Of a stretch of DNA of 38,464 bases, positions 25,737 to 34,529 are shown piece by piece. The translations under genes and the position numbers were made by a program. Within the stretch, counting starts at the first letter, position 1. Each line of letters opens with the position of its first letter. The notes under the pieces are model-generated. The model saw nothing but the letters and a program-made list of their open reading frames with translations, ran no database searches and was not told where the DNA came from. This DNA is from an uncultured Bacteroidales bacterium (GTDB taxonomy: Bacteria > Bacteroidota > Bacteroidia > Bacteroidales > Muribaculaceae). The stretch covers positions 1 to 38,464 of the forward strand of contig CANPDU010000034.1 in NCBI GenBank assembly GCA_947573135.1, written 5' to 3'.

Positions 25737-28496
25737 ATGAAAAGATTTACCCTCTTTCTTGCGGTTATCGCCGCTTTGCTGCCGTTTGCCGCGACAGCGC
25801 AGATCGTCACCACTTCACCGGCCATCCTTCAGGAAGACAGCCGCGACGTCGTGCTGACCTATCACGCCGCCTCTCCGCTCGGCAATCGCGAGCTTGCCGG
25901 CGCACCGGAGTCTACACAGGTCTACGCCCACATCGGCGTGATCACCAACCTCAGCCAGTCGTGGACTCACGTTGTCACTCCCTGGCCCGAGAGCGACGGT
26001 TCGAATGCCGACGCCGCCAACACCGAGAAAAACCATCTCACTCGCGTGTCTGACGACACCTACTCACTCACCATCGGCGACATCCGCTCATATTTCGGAA
26101 TAACAGATCCCGACGAACACGTCGAGCGCATAGCGATGGTGTTCCGCAACGCCGACGGTTCGCTTCAGGGCAAGACTGTCTCCGGCGGCGACATCTTTGT
26201 CGACGTCCGCCCCGACGGCTTCGCAATGTCGTTCACGTCCGACGCCGTGTCGGCTGTCATCAGCGAGCCGACCACCGTGACATTCTCGCTGGCCGCTACC
26301 CTGGCCGCCGACCTGAGCATCGCAGTCAACGGAGTCACCATCGCCGAGTCCAAAGGCGCCACTGCACTTTCTAAAGCCTATGACATCGCAGCCAAAGGCT
26401 ATTATACAGCGACTGCAACGGCAGTCTGCGACGGAGTCACTCACTCAGAAACATTGTCGATTGCATGGCCGACAGCTTCGGCAGCGGCCGAATACCCCGG
26501 CGGCAAGCCGGTTCAGGGTGCCGTGCGCAACGACGACGGCACCGTGACCTTCTGCCTTGCCGCCCCCGGCAAACAGAGCGTCATCCTCGTGCCCTCATGG
26601 AACGACTATGCCGTCACCGACGACTATGTCATGGCTTACCACGACTATGAAGGCAACCGCTATTTCTGGATCACCGTCAGCGGTCTCGCCGACGACCGAT
26701 ATTACCCCTACTACTATCTTGTCGACGGTTCTGTCTCCGTGGCCGATCCTTATGCGCGCCTCGTGCTCGACTGCTACAGCGACAAATGGCTTGACACAGC
26801 CGTCTGGCCCGACATGCCCCGCTACCCCTACGAAAAGTTTGACAACATAATGCTTGCCGTCTATCGCGGCGACATCGACGCCTATGACTGGACGGTCAGC
26901 GACTTCGCCGTGCCCGACCATTCTCAGCTGATTGTCTATGAGATGCTCCTGCGCGACTTCACCGGCACCGTCGGCGAAGCCAACGCCAACGGTACTGTCC
27001 GCGCAGCTATCGAACGCATCCCCTATCTCAAGGAACTCGGAGTCAACGCCGTCGAGCTGATGCCCATTATGGAGTTCAACGGCAACAACTCTTGGGGCTA
27101 TAACACCAACTTCTACTTCGCCCCTGACAAAGCCTACGGTTCACCCGACGACTACCGCGAGTTTATCGACGAATGCCACCGTCAGGGCATAGCCGTGATA
27201 CTCGACATAGTCTTCAACCAGAGCGACGGGCTCCACCCGTGGTACCAGATGTACCCCGTCGGCCAGAACCCCTTCTATAACGCCGAAGCGCCCCACGGCT
27301 ACAGTGTGCTCAACGATTGGAACCAGGGCGGCAACCCGCTTGTCGAGCAGCAGTGGGCCGACGCCATCCGCTACTGGATGACAGCCTACCGCGTCGACGG
27401 CTTCCGTTTCGACCTCGTAAAGGGTCTCGGCGACAACGACAGCTATTCGTCGGGCACAGACTCTTACAACGCTTCGCGCATCAACCGCATGAAGCGTCTC
27501 CACGACGTCATCCTCTCCGTACGCCCCGACGGCATTCACATCAATGAGGATCTCGCTCAGGCGCGCGAGGAGATCGAGCTCGGCGAGGCCGGCATGCTTC
27601 AGTGGGCCAACATCAACTCCGCTTCGGGCCGGCTCGCAGCCGGATGGAACGCCGGAGAGTCGGGCATTCCCTCGTCGCTCGGCTACGGCGCCCCGATGAC
27701 CGCCTTCCTCTCTACCGCCCAGGACAACCGCCCGTGGGGATCGACAGTCTCCTACGCCGAGAGCCACGACGAACAGCGCATCGGCTACTATGTCACAGCC
27801 AACGCCAAGAATAATGCTGTACGCAACTCCGCCTACCGCCGACTCGGCGTTCTCACCGTCGAGATGCTGCTCACGCCCGGGCCCAAGATGATATGGCAGT
27901 TCGGCGAACTCGGCGACGCTCAGAACACCAAGCACGACGGCGGCAACAACACCGATCCCAAGACCGTGGTATGGAATCTTCTCGACGACCCCGACGCCAT
28001 GTCGCTCCACGACACATATCAGGCTCTCTGCCGTCTGCGCCTCGCCAACCCCGAGCTCTTCGGGCGGTCGGCCGAATTCACCCCCGTCAACCTCGACGAA
28101 GCCCTCGCCACGACACGCTCAATGCGTCTCCGCGCCGGCGACAAAGAGGTCGTGGCTCTGATCAACACTTCGATCACCGCTCAGGCCAAGACCGTTTCGG
28201 CGCCCGTTACCGTAGCCGATGCATCGGTCTATCGCCTGCTGCTCGCCTCGCCCGGCGTTGAAGTCAAGCCGACGGCCGCCGACGGTGCTATCTCATGCCG
28301 TCTGCCGGGCGGAAGCTTCGCGATATTCGCCACCGACGCCACAGTCTCGGCCGTCGACGACATCATCGCCGATCCCGACCCTGATGCTCCCGCCGAATTC
28401 TTCGATCTCAGCGGCCGCCGCGTTGCCGACCCATCGGCCGCCGGCATCTACATAATCCGCCGCGCCGACAAAGTCACCAAACAAGTCATCCGCTGA
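25737..28496 (+). CDS. Secreted GH13 alpha-amylase-family enzyme with T9SS sorting domain
   Basis: After a signal peptide (about 1-21) come beta-rich N-terminal regions (about 25-245), a CBM48/E-set-like module (about 255-350) and the catalytic TIM barrel (about 395-790). The catalytic residues are visible: nucleophile D559 in GFRFDLVKG, acid/base E604 in HINEDL and transition-state D678 in ESHDEQ. The region I motif is DIVFNQS (490-496), with glutamine where most members have histidine. A C-terminal beta domain follows. The last about 35 residues form the Por sorting domain (FFDLSGRRVAD, then AAGIYIIRRADK). The enzyme should act on starch- or glycogen-like alpha-glucans outside the cell. Exact specificity (amylase, branching or debranching) is not settled. 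Confidence 0.9.
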   Translation: MKRFTLFLAVIAALLPFAATAQIVTTSPAILQEDSRDVVLTYHAASPLGNRELAGAPESTQVYAHIGVITNLSQSWTHVVTPWPESDGSNADAANTEKNHLTRVSDDTYSLTIGDIRSYFGITDPDEHVERIAMVFRNADGSLQGKTVSGGDIFVDVRPDGFAMSFTSDAVSAVISEPTTVTFSLAATLAADLSIAVNGVTIAESKGATALSKAYDIAAKGYYTATATAVCDGVTHSETLSIAWPTASAAAEYPGGKPVQGAVRNDDGTVTFCLAAPGKQSVILVPSWNDYAVTDDYVMAYHDYEGNRYFWITVSGLADDRYYPYYYLVDGSVSVADPYARLVLDCYSDKWLDTAVWPDMPRYPYEKFDNIMLAVYRGDIDAYDWTVSDFAVPDHSQLIVYEMLLRDFTGTVGEANANGTVRAAIERIPYLKELGVNAVELMPIMEFNGNNSWGYNTNFYFAPDKAYGSPDDYREFIDECHRQGIAVILDIVFNQSDGLHPWYQMYPVGQNPFYNAEAPHGYSVLNDWNQGGNPLVEQQWADAIRYWMTAYRVDGFRFDLVKGLGDNDSYSSGTDSYNASRINRMKRLHDVILSVRPDGIHINEDLAQAREEIELGEAGMLQWANINSASGRLAAGWNAGESGIPSSLGYGAPMTAFLSTAQDNRPWGSTVSYAESHDEQRIGYYVTANAKNNAVRNSAYRRLGVLTVEMLLTPGPKMIWQFGELGDAQNTKHDGGNNTDPKTVVWNLLDDPDAMSLHDTYQALCRLRLANPELFGRSAEFTPVNLDEALATTRSMRLRAGDKEVVALINTSITAQAKTVSAPVTVADASVYRLLLASPGVEVKPTAADGAISCRLPGGSFAIFATDATVSAVDDIIADPDPDAPAEFFDLSGRRVADPSAAGIYIIRRADKVTKQVIR

Positions 28497-28499
28497 CGA

Positions 28500-28544
28500 G
28501 TCAGACCCGTCAGACTGGTCCGACTCGTCTGACTTGTCCGCCCA
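28500..28544. repeat. 9-bp tandem repeat (consensus GTCNGACTN)
   Basis: Starting four bases after the amylase stop, five 9-bp units follow in register: GTCAGACCC, GTCAGACTG, GTCCGACTC, GTCTGACTT and GTCCGCCCA. They also form an imperfect hairpin (arms 28495-28502 and 28522-28529, plus an inner GACC/GGTC pair), which may act as the end of the amylase transcript although no T-run follows. Confidence 0.75.
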
Positions 28545-28569
28545 AAAAATAAATTTTTCGGCAAAATTA

Positions 28570-28601
28570 TTTGTAATGATTGCAAAAATTGCTTAACTTT
28601 G
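28570..28601 (+). promoter_or_regulatory. Promoter inside the intergenic region (for the small RNA)
   Basis: TTTG (28570-28573), a 20-base spacer and TAACTTTG (28594-28601) form one of the best promoter matches in the window. No ORF follows it. The expected start is at about 28606-28608. Confidence 0.78.
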
Positions 28602-28603
28602 CA

Positions 28604-28722
28604 ACGGTTAAAAATGTCTTAGGTCTTATGACCTGATGCTCAAAGAACCGTTTTTCAAAATATATATGTTTTTATAGATTGTAGATTATTAGAGGGCTCT
28701 ATCGCGAGATACAGCCCTTTTT
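28604..28722 (+). ncRNA. Candidate structured small RNA
   Basis: The segment between the promoter and terminator is about 115 nt and has no open reading frame of note. AACGGTT (28603-28609) pairs with AACCGTT (28644-28650), enclosing the perfect hairpin AGGTC-TTAT-GACCT (28621-28634). An AT-rich single-stranded stretch follows, then the terminator hairpin. I did not match it to a known family. A 6S-like or other Bacteroidales regulatory RNA is possible, and so is a leader for the next gene, although that gene has its own promoter downstream. Confidence 0.6.
28692..28722 (+). terminator. Intrinsic terminator of the small RNA
   Basis: AGGGCT-C-TATC, loop GCGA, GATA-C-AGCCCT is a stem of ten pairs with one internal C-C mismatch, followed directly by TTTTTT. 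It is a textbook intrinsic terminator. Confidence 0.88.
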
Positions 28723-28806
28723 TATTTGTAATTCCGCAAATCATCTCGCATTTATTACCTTTTTATGAACACTTTTTTACAAAGCCATTAATTTTTTTGC
28801 TGAAAA

Positions 28807-28840
28807 TTTGTTCTTTTCCCAAAATTAAGTCGTATATTTG
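28807..28840 (+). promoter_or_regulatory. Promoter of the duplicated surface protein gene
   Basis: TATATTTG (28833-28840) matches the -7 consensus. TTTG at 28807-28810 is 22 bases upstream, slightly longer than usual. The leader is about 70 bases and A-rich with no GC-rich structure, which is typical of strongly translated Bacteroidetes genes. Confidence 0.65.
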
Positions 28841-28915
28841 CCGCAACCAAACTTTAGCAAGTAATGTAACCAACATACCATATTAAAACATTTATTAATC
28901 AAAACAAAAATTCTT

Positions 28916-30868
28916 ATGAACAAAACTTTACGCAATCTGGCTCTCGTAGCCCTTGCAACTGCTCCGTTCTCTGCTTTCGCAGAAGTTGTCGGTTCAGGTA
29001 CAGCCGATGATCCTTATCAGATCGCTACTGCTGAAGACCTCTGTGGTGCCCACAAACTTACTGTGGCTAATCAAACAGTCTATTTCGTACAGACTGCTGA
29101 TATCGATATGGCAGGAGTTAAAGAATATATTCCTGTTGTAGGAGCCGATGCAGCTACTTACGATCGTCCTCTCAACTATGACGGCCGTAACCACGTGATC
29201 AAAAACTTTGCACCTGAAACAGGAGTAAAATTTGAAACCGGATATGCTTATAACTACGGCCAGTCAATCTTCGGCGTATTCAGCGGCGAGCTCAAGAACC
29301 TCGGCATCGTTGGCCTCAATCTTAATGCTACCGGTGGCCGTGCCGGAGCTATCGGCGGTTATCTCGGACAGAGCAAAGCCGGCGTAGCAGTTACAAAAGT
29401 CAGCAACGTTTATGCAACAGGTACTATCAAAGGCGGATCAAGCTATACCGGCGGACTTTTCGGCACAACAGGTACTGATGTCGAACTCAACAATTGCTAT
29501 GTAAATGTCACCCTGAGCGGTGAAGAAGGTGCACTTGTCGGTGGTATTGCAGGTCGTCTTAACAACCCTGCTACTATCAACAACTGCTACGTAGCCGGCG
29601 AATTCAGCGGCACTGCAAAGCTTGTATGCTCTACCAATACAAAAGCTTCTACTATTAACGGGTTGGTTATCTTTGCAACAGGTGTAGAAGAAACAGGTCT
29701 CGTTGACCCATCTAAAGCACCCATCATGGCCAACACTGATGCCTCTAAAGCAGCTGGTGTAGCAGAAGTTCTTGCTTGGAGCGCATTCCAGGCTAACGGC
29801 GAAGGCCTTCCCACACTCAAATATGCCCTCTCTGGTGCAGGTACAGAAGCTGATCCCTATCAGATTGCTTCTGCAGAAGACCTCTGCAACGCGTGGACTG
29901 CTATAAACCCCAACAACAATACAGTTAAAACATACTTCGTTCAGACCGCCGATATCGACATGGAAGGCGTTGAGGATTATCATGCACTTACCGGTTATAA
30001 TGGCGTTTATGGCCAGTTAATTTCTTATGACGGTCAGAACCACGTCATCTATAATTTCGCACCTGGAGCAGACGCGCCGGACACAGCACTCAATAATTAC
30101 TATTGCACTTCAATCTTCGGCGTTCCCTCAGGTGAAATTAAGAACCTTGGTGTAGTTGATGCCTACAGCGCAAATTCTAATCAGGGCAATGGCATCCTCG
30201 GTGCTTATGGAGGCAATTCCAATGGTTCAGCTCTCACGCTTGAAAATGTATTCGTTCATGGTGAAGTTATTTACGACGGTGCAAAAGACAACTATGTTGG
30301 TGGTATGTTCGGTACTACCGGAAACGATGTCACTATGACCAACTGCTTCGCAAATGTAAAAGTATCAGGATCTGGAAATTCTTATACTGCCGGTCTCGTT
30401 GGTCGTCTTCGCAACACACTTAATATTGAAAACGTCTACGTTGCTGGTTCTGTAGAAGGTAGCGTTGCCGCACTTGTTGCTTCAACCGACAAGACTCCCA
30501 CTGTGAACGCATACAAAGTTATCGCTTTCAATGAAGGTGCTGACGCCGCCCTCGCAAGTGCAATTGTTGAAGGTGACGAAAAAATCACAGTCGCTACTGC
30601 CGAGACCAAAGACGAACTCATCGCAGAAGTTCACACTTGGGTAGGTTTCAGCGAAACTAAGGACTTCGAAGGTTATCCCGCACTTGCTGACTTCGAAAAC
30701 GTTACAAGCGGTATCACTGACGTAGTTGTTAAAGATGCTGCTGAAATTGAAGCTAACGGCGCAGCTGTTTACTACAACCTCCAGGGCGTTCAGGTTGCTA
30801 ACCCCGACAACGGTATCTATATCGTTCGCCGCGGCAACAAAGTTACCAAAGAACTCATCCGCAAATAA
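28916..30868 (+). CDS. Secreted beta-repeat protein with internal duplication and T9SS-type C-terminus
   Basis: The 650-aa protein has a signal peptide (about 1-22) and two homologous halves. The first starts at about residue 24 (GSGTADDPYQIATAEDLC) and the second at about 305 (GAGTEADPYQIASAEDLC). Each contains YFVQTADIDM, YDGRNHVI or YDGQNHVI, SIFGV.SGE.KNLG, GG.FGTTG and a N.YVAG segment, in that order. The GG(L/M)FGTT and N-rich turns suggest a right-handed beta-helix of GLUG-like repeats. The end (AAVYYNLQGVQVAN, then DNGIYIVRRGNKVTKELIRK) is a Por sorting domain. It has strong own signals (promoter and terminator). An adhesin or surface-layer role is plausible but unproven. Confidence 0.82.
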   Translation: MNKTLRNLALVALATAPFSAFAEVVGSGTADDPYQIATAEDLCGAHKLTVANQTVYFVQTADIDMAGVKEYIPVVGADAATYDRPLNYDGRNHVIKNFAPETGVKFETGYAYNYGQSIFGVFSGELKNLGIVGLNLNATGGRAGAIGGYLGQSKAGVAVTKVSNVYATGTIKGGSSYTGGLFGTTGTDVELNNCYVNVTLSGEEGALVGGIAGRLNNPATINNCYVAGEFSGTAKLVCSTNTKASTINGLVIFATGVEETGLVDPSKAPIMANTDASKAAGVAEVLAWSAFQANGEGLPTLKYALSGAGTEADPYQIASAEDLCNAWTAINPNNNTVKTYFVQTADIDMEGVEDYHALTGYNGVYGQLISYDGQNHVIYNFAPGADAPDTALNNYYCTSIFGVPSGEIKNLGVVDAYSANSNQGNGILGAYGGNSNGSALTLENVFVHGEVIYDGAKDNYVGGMFGTTGNDVTMTNCFANVKVSGSGNSYTAGLVGRLRNTLNIENVYVAGSVEGSVAALVASTDKTPTVNAYKVIAFNEGADAALASAIVEGDEKITVATAETKDELIAEVHTWVGFSETKDFEGYPALADFENVTSGITDVVVKDAAEIEANGAAVYYNLQGVQVANPDNGIYIVRRGNKVTKELIRK

Positions 30869-30891
30869 TTTGTCACAACAGACATAACCCC

Positions 30892-30927
30892 GGCGGGCGG
30901 CCCATCCAGGCCGCCCGCCTTGTTTTT
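30892..30927 (+). terminator. Strong intrinsic terminator of the surface protein gene
   Basis: An 11-bp fully GC stem (30892-30902 with 30909-30919), loop CATCCA and a TTGTTTTTT tail lie 23 bases after the stop. Confidence 0.92.
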
Positions 30928-30940
30928 TATCGGTATAATG

Positions 30941-31110
30941 AGCGTCGGAGACGCGCTTTTTTTTTCTTTGCGCACTCAGCGCCTCGGCGTGATACCTCAG
31001 GAGAGCGTCGGAGACGCTTAACATGCGAATCCCCCAGCGATAATTGAGAGCGTCGGAGACGCGCTTTTTTTCTTTGCGCGCTCAGCGCCTCGGCGTGATA
31101 CCACAGGAGA
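30941..31110. repeat. 62-64 bp direct repeat, two copies plus a partial copy
   Basis: Copy one (30941-31004) and copy two (31049-31110) are nearly identical, differing in the length of a T-run (9 against 7) and a few bases. The unit begins with the hairpin GCGTC-GGA-GACGC, then GC and the T-run, then CTTTGCGC, CTCAGCGCCTCGGCGTGATACC. A third copy of the hairpin only lies at 31004-31017. The second half resembles dispersed intergenic repeats of Bacteroidetes. The remainder of the 501-bp gap (31111-31369) is AT-rich and holds the SusC promoter. Confidence 0.85.
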
Positions 31111-31247
31111 GGCAGATCTTTAACCTTTCACACCAAAATAACACATCTAGCTATAAATCAACCTATTAACCCACATAAGTGTTAATATTGCCGAAAAAAA
31201 CACAAAAAATAACGCCAAAATAATCTCTATATTTAATATATTATTTA

Positions 31248-31255
31248 TATCTTTG
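31248..31255 (+). promoter_or_regulatory. Probable -7 element of the Sus-like operon
   Basis: TATCTTTG matches the -7 consensus. The -33 position is only AT-rich, as expected for a promoter that needs an activator. The leader of about 110 bases to the SusC start is A-rich. Confidence 0.55.
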
Positions 31256-31369
31256 AAAACTTTTTGACAAAAAAATCTTTCATTCAATTATTTTTCATTC
31301 TAACCAATCGGTCAAAACAAACTTAGAAACAAATAAATCTAATCTTTAATACCTAACTAATAACCGATC

Positions 31370-34300
31370 ATGAAACTTAAATTAGCAAAAAATTTTAGGC
31401 TATTGGTCTCTCTGTGGTGTTTCTTTGCGGCAGTCGTCTGTGCGTATGCCCAGGTTACAGTCACAGGTACTGTCCTTGACAAAGACGGGGAAACAATGCC
31501 CGGCGTATCAGTCCGTCTGAAAAGCAACCCCCAGGTTGCTGCCGCTACGGATATAGACGGACATTTCACGCTGAAAGTTCCCAACCTGCAGCAGACACTC
31601 GAACTGAGCTATGTCGGCTACAAAGCGCAGAGTGTCGCTCTTAACGGACGCTCAAATGTCGAAATCGTCCTTCAGGAAGACTCCGAAATCCTCGACGAAG
31701 TCGTAGTCGTAGGTTACGGCCAGCAGAAGAAGGTCAGCGTAACCGGCTCCGTATCATCAATCTCCGGCAACGACCTCATCAAGGCTCCTATGCAGAACGT
31801 TTCGAACCTCCTCACCGGTAAGGTGTCGGGTATTACCGCAGTCCAGAGCACCGGTCGTCCCGGTGAGGACGGTGCATCGATCAAAGTGCGCGGTATCAAT
31901 GACTTCAGCGGTTCGGGTCCTCTCGTGATTGTCGACGGTGTGCAGATGGACATGAACCTTGTCAACCCTAACGATATCGAAAGCGTGTCAGTCCTCAAGG
32001 ACGCATCGGCCGCAATCTACGGTGTCGAAGGCGCCAACGGTGTAATCCTCATTACTACCAAGAAAGGTCAGGAAGGCATGGCCAAGATCTCTTACTCAGG
32101 CACATTCTCATGGGTTCACAACACTGCCCTCCCCGAATTCTGCGACGCCGAAGAGTATATCTACTGGCACAACAAAGCGTCTATCATGGACGGTATTACC
32201 CCCCGCTTCGACGCCGACATTCTCCGTCGCGTAAAGGAGGCTGCGCCCGATGACTGGCTCGGCAACACCGACTGGTTCAAGGAAATTTTCCGCACGGGCT
32301 TCACCCAGCAGCACAACGTGTCTGCAACCGGCGGCGGTAAGAACACATCTTACTTCGTTTCCGGCGGCATCATGGACCAGCAGGGCACAATGCGCGGCAC
32401 CAACTACCGCCGTTACAATGTGCGTTCCAACCTCGAAATGAAGGTTGCCAAGAACTTGCGCTTTGCCAGCACAATCTCTGCCTACCGCACTGAAAAAGAT
32501 TATCCGAACACCGACATGAGCGAACAGAGTACATACAACCCCGCATCAGAGGCTGTTTATACACTGCCTATCTTCCAGAAGGAATATCAGGGTCGCCCGG
32601 TAGGTTACGGCCAGGGAGGCAAAAACCCTGTCGCCGCTATCGAGCAGAGCGGCTTCCAGCGCACATACGCCAACCGTTTCGTGGGTACAGCCCTTCTGGA
32701 ATATGACTTCAAGGCTGTTCATCCGCTTCTCGACGGTCTGAAAGTGTCTGTCTGGGGTTCATACAATACATGGCACCAGAACGCCGAATCATATTTCGGT
32801 GCAATAGAAATGTTCCAGGTGCTTCTCAACGATGTCACCACAGGATCTGTCGCTTACAAGGCTGACTATGCCAAAGGTCAGGAGAACACTTCTTACAGCA
32901 AGTCTTCAGTATGGGACTACACTGCAATGCTCCGCCCCCAGGTTAGTTACAACCACAAGTTTGGCAAAGCCGAAGTCGGTCTTCTCTACCTCTATGAAGC
33001 TACCAAATATTTCTCGAGCAACGTCGGCGCGTCGGCGCGCAACTACATCGCTCCCGATCCTGTCGACCTCGGCCTCGGTCTCGAAATCATTCCCACCAGC
33101 GTGAGCGGCGGCCACGGACGTTCGTCGAAGGCCTCTCACATCGGCCGTTTCAACTTCAACTGGGACGAGAAATATCTCCTCGAATTCGCTTTCCGTTACG
33201 ACGGCTCTTACAAATTCGCTCCCGAACACCGCTGGGGCTTCTTCCCCTCCGTATCTGCAGGCTGGATTATGTCGCAGGAAAATTTCATCAAGGATAATCT
33301 TCCCTGGGTCGACTTCCTCAAACTTCGTGCCAGCTACGGTGAGTCCGGCAAGGACAACATCACGGCCTTCCTTTATGAATATCTCTACAAGTCACGTAAA
33401 GACGGCTACATCTTCCCCAGCGGAGTTTCTATTCCTCTGGTATGGACCGACTCTTACACTCAGAGCCGCGATCTCCAGTGGTCAACGACAAAGACTTACA
33501 ACGTGGGTCTCGATATCGACGTCCTCCGCCGTAAGTTAGGACTGGAAGTTGACGTCTTCTATCAGGTGACATCCAACCTTCTCGAAGGTATTGGCGGCAC
33601 TTATCCCTCGTCGCTCGGCGGCAATACCCCAAAATATGAGAACTCCGGTTCTGTCGACAACCGCGGTATCGACTTCACCATCAAGCACGAGCTCGCTCCC
33701 TCCAAGGACTTCAGCTATCGTCTGCGCGGCACATTCGGCTTCGCCCGCAATAAAGTTCTCCGTCAGAAGATCAACGATGACCACCCCTCGTGGCGCAACG
33801 TTCTCGGCCATCCGATGGGCGCACGCTTCGGCCTTATCGCAACAGGGCTTGCCCAGACTCAGGAGCAGATCGACAATGCTCCCGCAGCTCCCTCGGGCGA
33901 CATCAAGCTCGGTGATATCCTCTATTATGATACCAACGGCGACGGCAAGATCATGTACAAGGGTTCTGAGTCTGACTATGTGCGCATCGGTTACGGCGCG
34001 CTCCCCGAAATCACATTCTCTATGAACATGGACTTCAACTTCAAGAACTTCTATCTCAACATGCTGTGGCAGGGCGTTACCCACGTCGACTACCAGCTCA
34101 ACGGTATCTGGGGCACCGGCCACTGCGACCACACCCCCTTCACCCGTCCGTTCTACAGCGACGGCAACGCGCCGAAGTATCTTGTCGAAGGATCATGGAC
34201 TCCCGAGAATACTGACGCCCGCTATCCGCGTCTGTCTTCGACTGCCCGTCAGAACAACGCGGTAGCTTCCACCTGGTGGCTCATCAACGGAGAATATCTC

Positions 34301-34507
34301 CGCCTGAAGACCCTTACTGTAGGTTATGACGTGCCTGAAAGTGTGCTCAAACACACTCCCTTCTCACGCTTCAACATCTACGTGTCAGGCACAAACGTTC
34401 TTACTTTCAGCCACTTCAAATGGCTTGATCCCGAGTCTCCCTCCATCGCCGCAGGTTACTATCCCCAGCCGGCTACATGGTCGCTCGGTCTTAATGTCAA
34501 CTTCTAA
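31370..34507 (+). CDS. SusC/RagA-type TonB-linked outer-membrane glycan transporter
   Basis: This is the TonB-dependent barrel of a Sus-like system that imports oligosaccharides or other ligands handed over by SusD. The signal peptide ends at about residue 28 (CAYAQ). A CarboxypepD-regulatory-like domain spans about 29-105. The TonB-box region DEVVVVGYGQQKK starts at D109, followed by the plug (about 120-235, with GKVSGI, VRGINDFSGSGPLVIVDGV and YGVEGANGVILITTKKG) and the barrel to the terminal LGLNVNF. A length of 1045 aa is typical. The SusD-like gene follows after 22 bases. The ligand cannot be predicted from this sequence alone. Confidence 0.96.
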   Translation: MKLKLAKNFRLLVSLWCFFAAVVCAYAQVTVTGTVLDKDGETMPGVSVRLKSNPQVAAATDIDGHFTLKVPNLQQTLELSYVGYKAQSVALNGRSNVEIVLQEDSEILDEVVVVGYGQQKKVSVTGSVSSISGNDLIKAPMQNVSNLLTGKVSGITAVQSTGRPGEDGASIKVRGINDFSGSGPLVIVDGVQMDMNLVNPNDIESVSVLKDASAAIYGVEGANGVILITTKKGQEGMAKISYSGTFSWVHNTALPEFCDAEEYIYWHNKASIMDGITPRFDADILRRVKEAAPDDWLGNTDWFKEIFRTGFTQQHNVSATGGGKNTSYFVSGGIMDQQGTMRGTNYRRYNVRSNLEMKVAKNLRFASTISAYRTEKDYPNTDMSEQSTYNPASEAVYTLPIFQKEYQGRPVGYGQGGKNPVAAIEQSGFQRTYANRFVGTALLEYDFKAVHPLLDGLKVSVWGSYNTWHQNAESYFGAIEMFQVLLNDVTTGSVAYKADYAKGQENTSYSKSSVWDYTAMLRPQVSYNHKFGKAEVGLLYLYEATKYFSSNVGASARNYIAPDPVDLGLGLEIIPTSVSGGHGRSSKASHIGRFNFNWDEKYLLEFAFRYDGSYKFAPEHRWGFFPSVSAGWIMSQENFIKDNLPWVDFLKLRASYGESGKDNITAFLYEYLYKSRKDGYIFPSGVSIPLVWTDSYTQSRDLQWSTTKTYNVGLDIDVLRRKLGLEVDVFYQVTSNLLEGIGGTYPSSLGGNTPKYENSGSVDNRGIDFTIKHELAPSKDFSYRLRGTFGFARNKVLRQKINDDHPSWRNVLGHPMGARFGLIATGLAQTQEQIDNAPAAPSGDIKLGDILYYDTNGDGKIMYKGSESDYVRIGYGALPEITFSMNMDFNFKNFYLNMLWQGVTHVDYQLNGIWGTGHCDHTPFTRPFYSDGNAPKYLVEGSWTPENTDARYPRLSSTARQNNAVASTWWLINGEYLRLKTLTVGYDVPESVLKHTPFSRFNIYVSGTNVLTFSHFKWLDPESPSIAAGYYPQPATWSLGLNVNF

Positions 34508-34529
34508 TCAATCCTAACGATTCCGCAAA

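Noticed and set aside
27141-28010. Long minus-strand ORF opposite the GH13 catalytic domain
   Set aside because: The plus-strand frame holds all the catalytic motifs. The opposing translation is a low-complexity shadow without a signal or domain.
30482-31024. Minus-strand ORF running from the repeat region into the surface protein gene
   Set aside because: It spans a terminator and repeats and mirrors a clear gene. No domain was seen.
30941-31110. CRISPR array
   Set aside because: There are only two full units with a spacer-like gap of about 44 bases, plus a partial copy. The unit contains a T-run and a hairpin, there is no series of spacers, and no cas genes are nearby.
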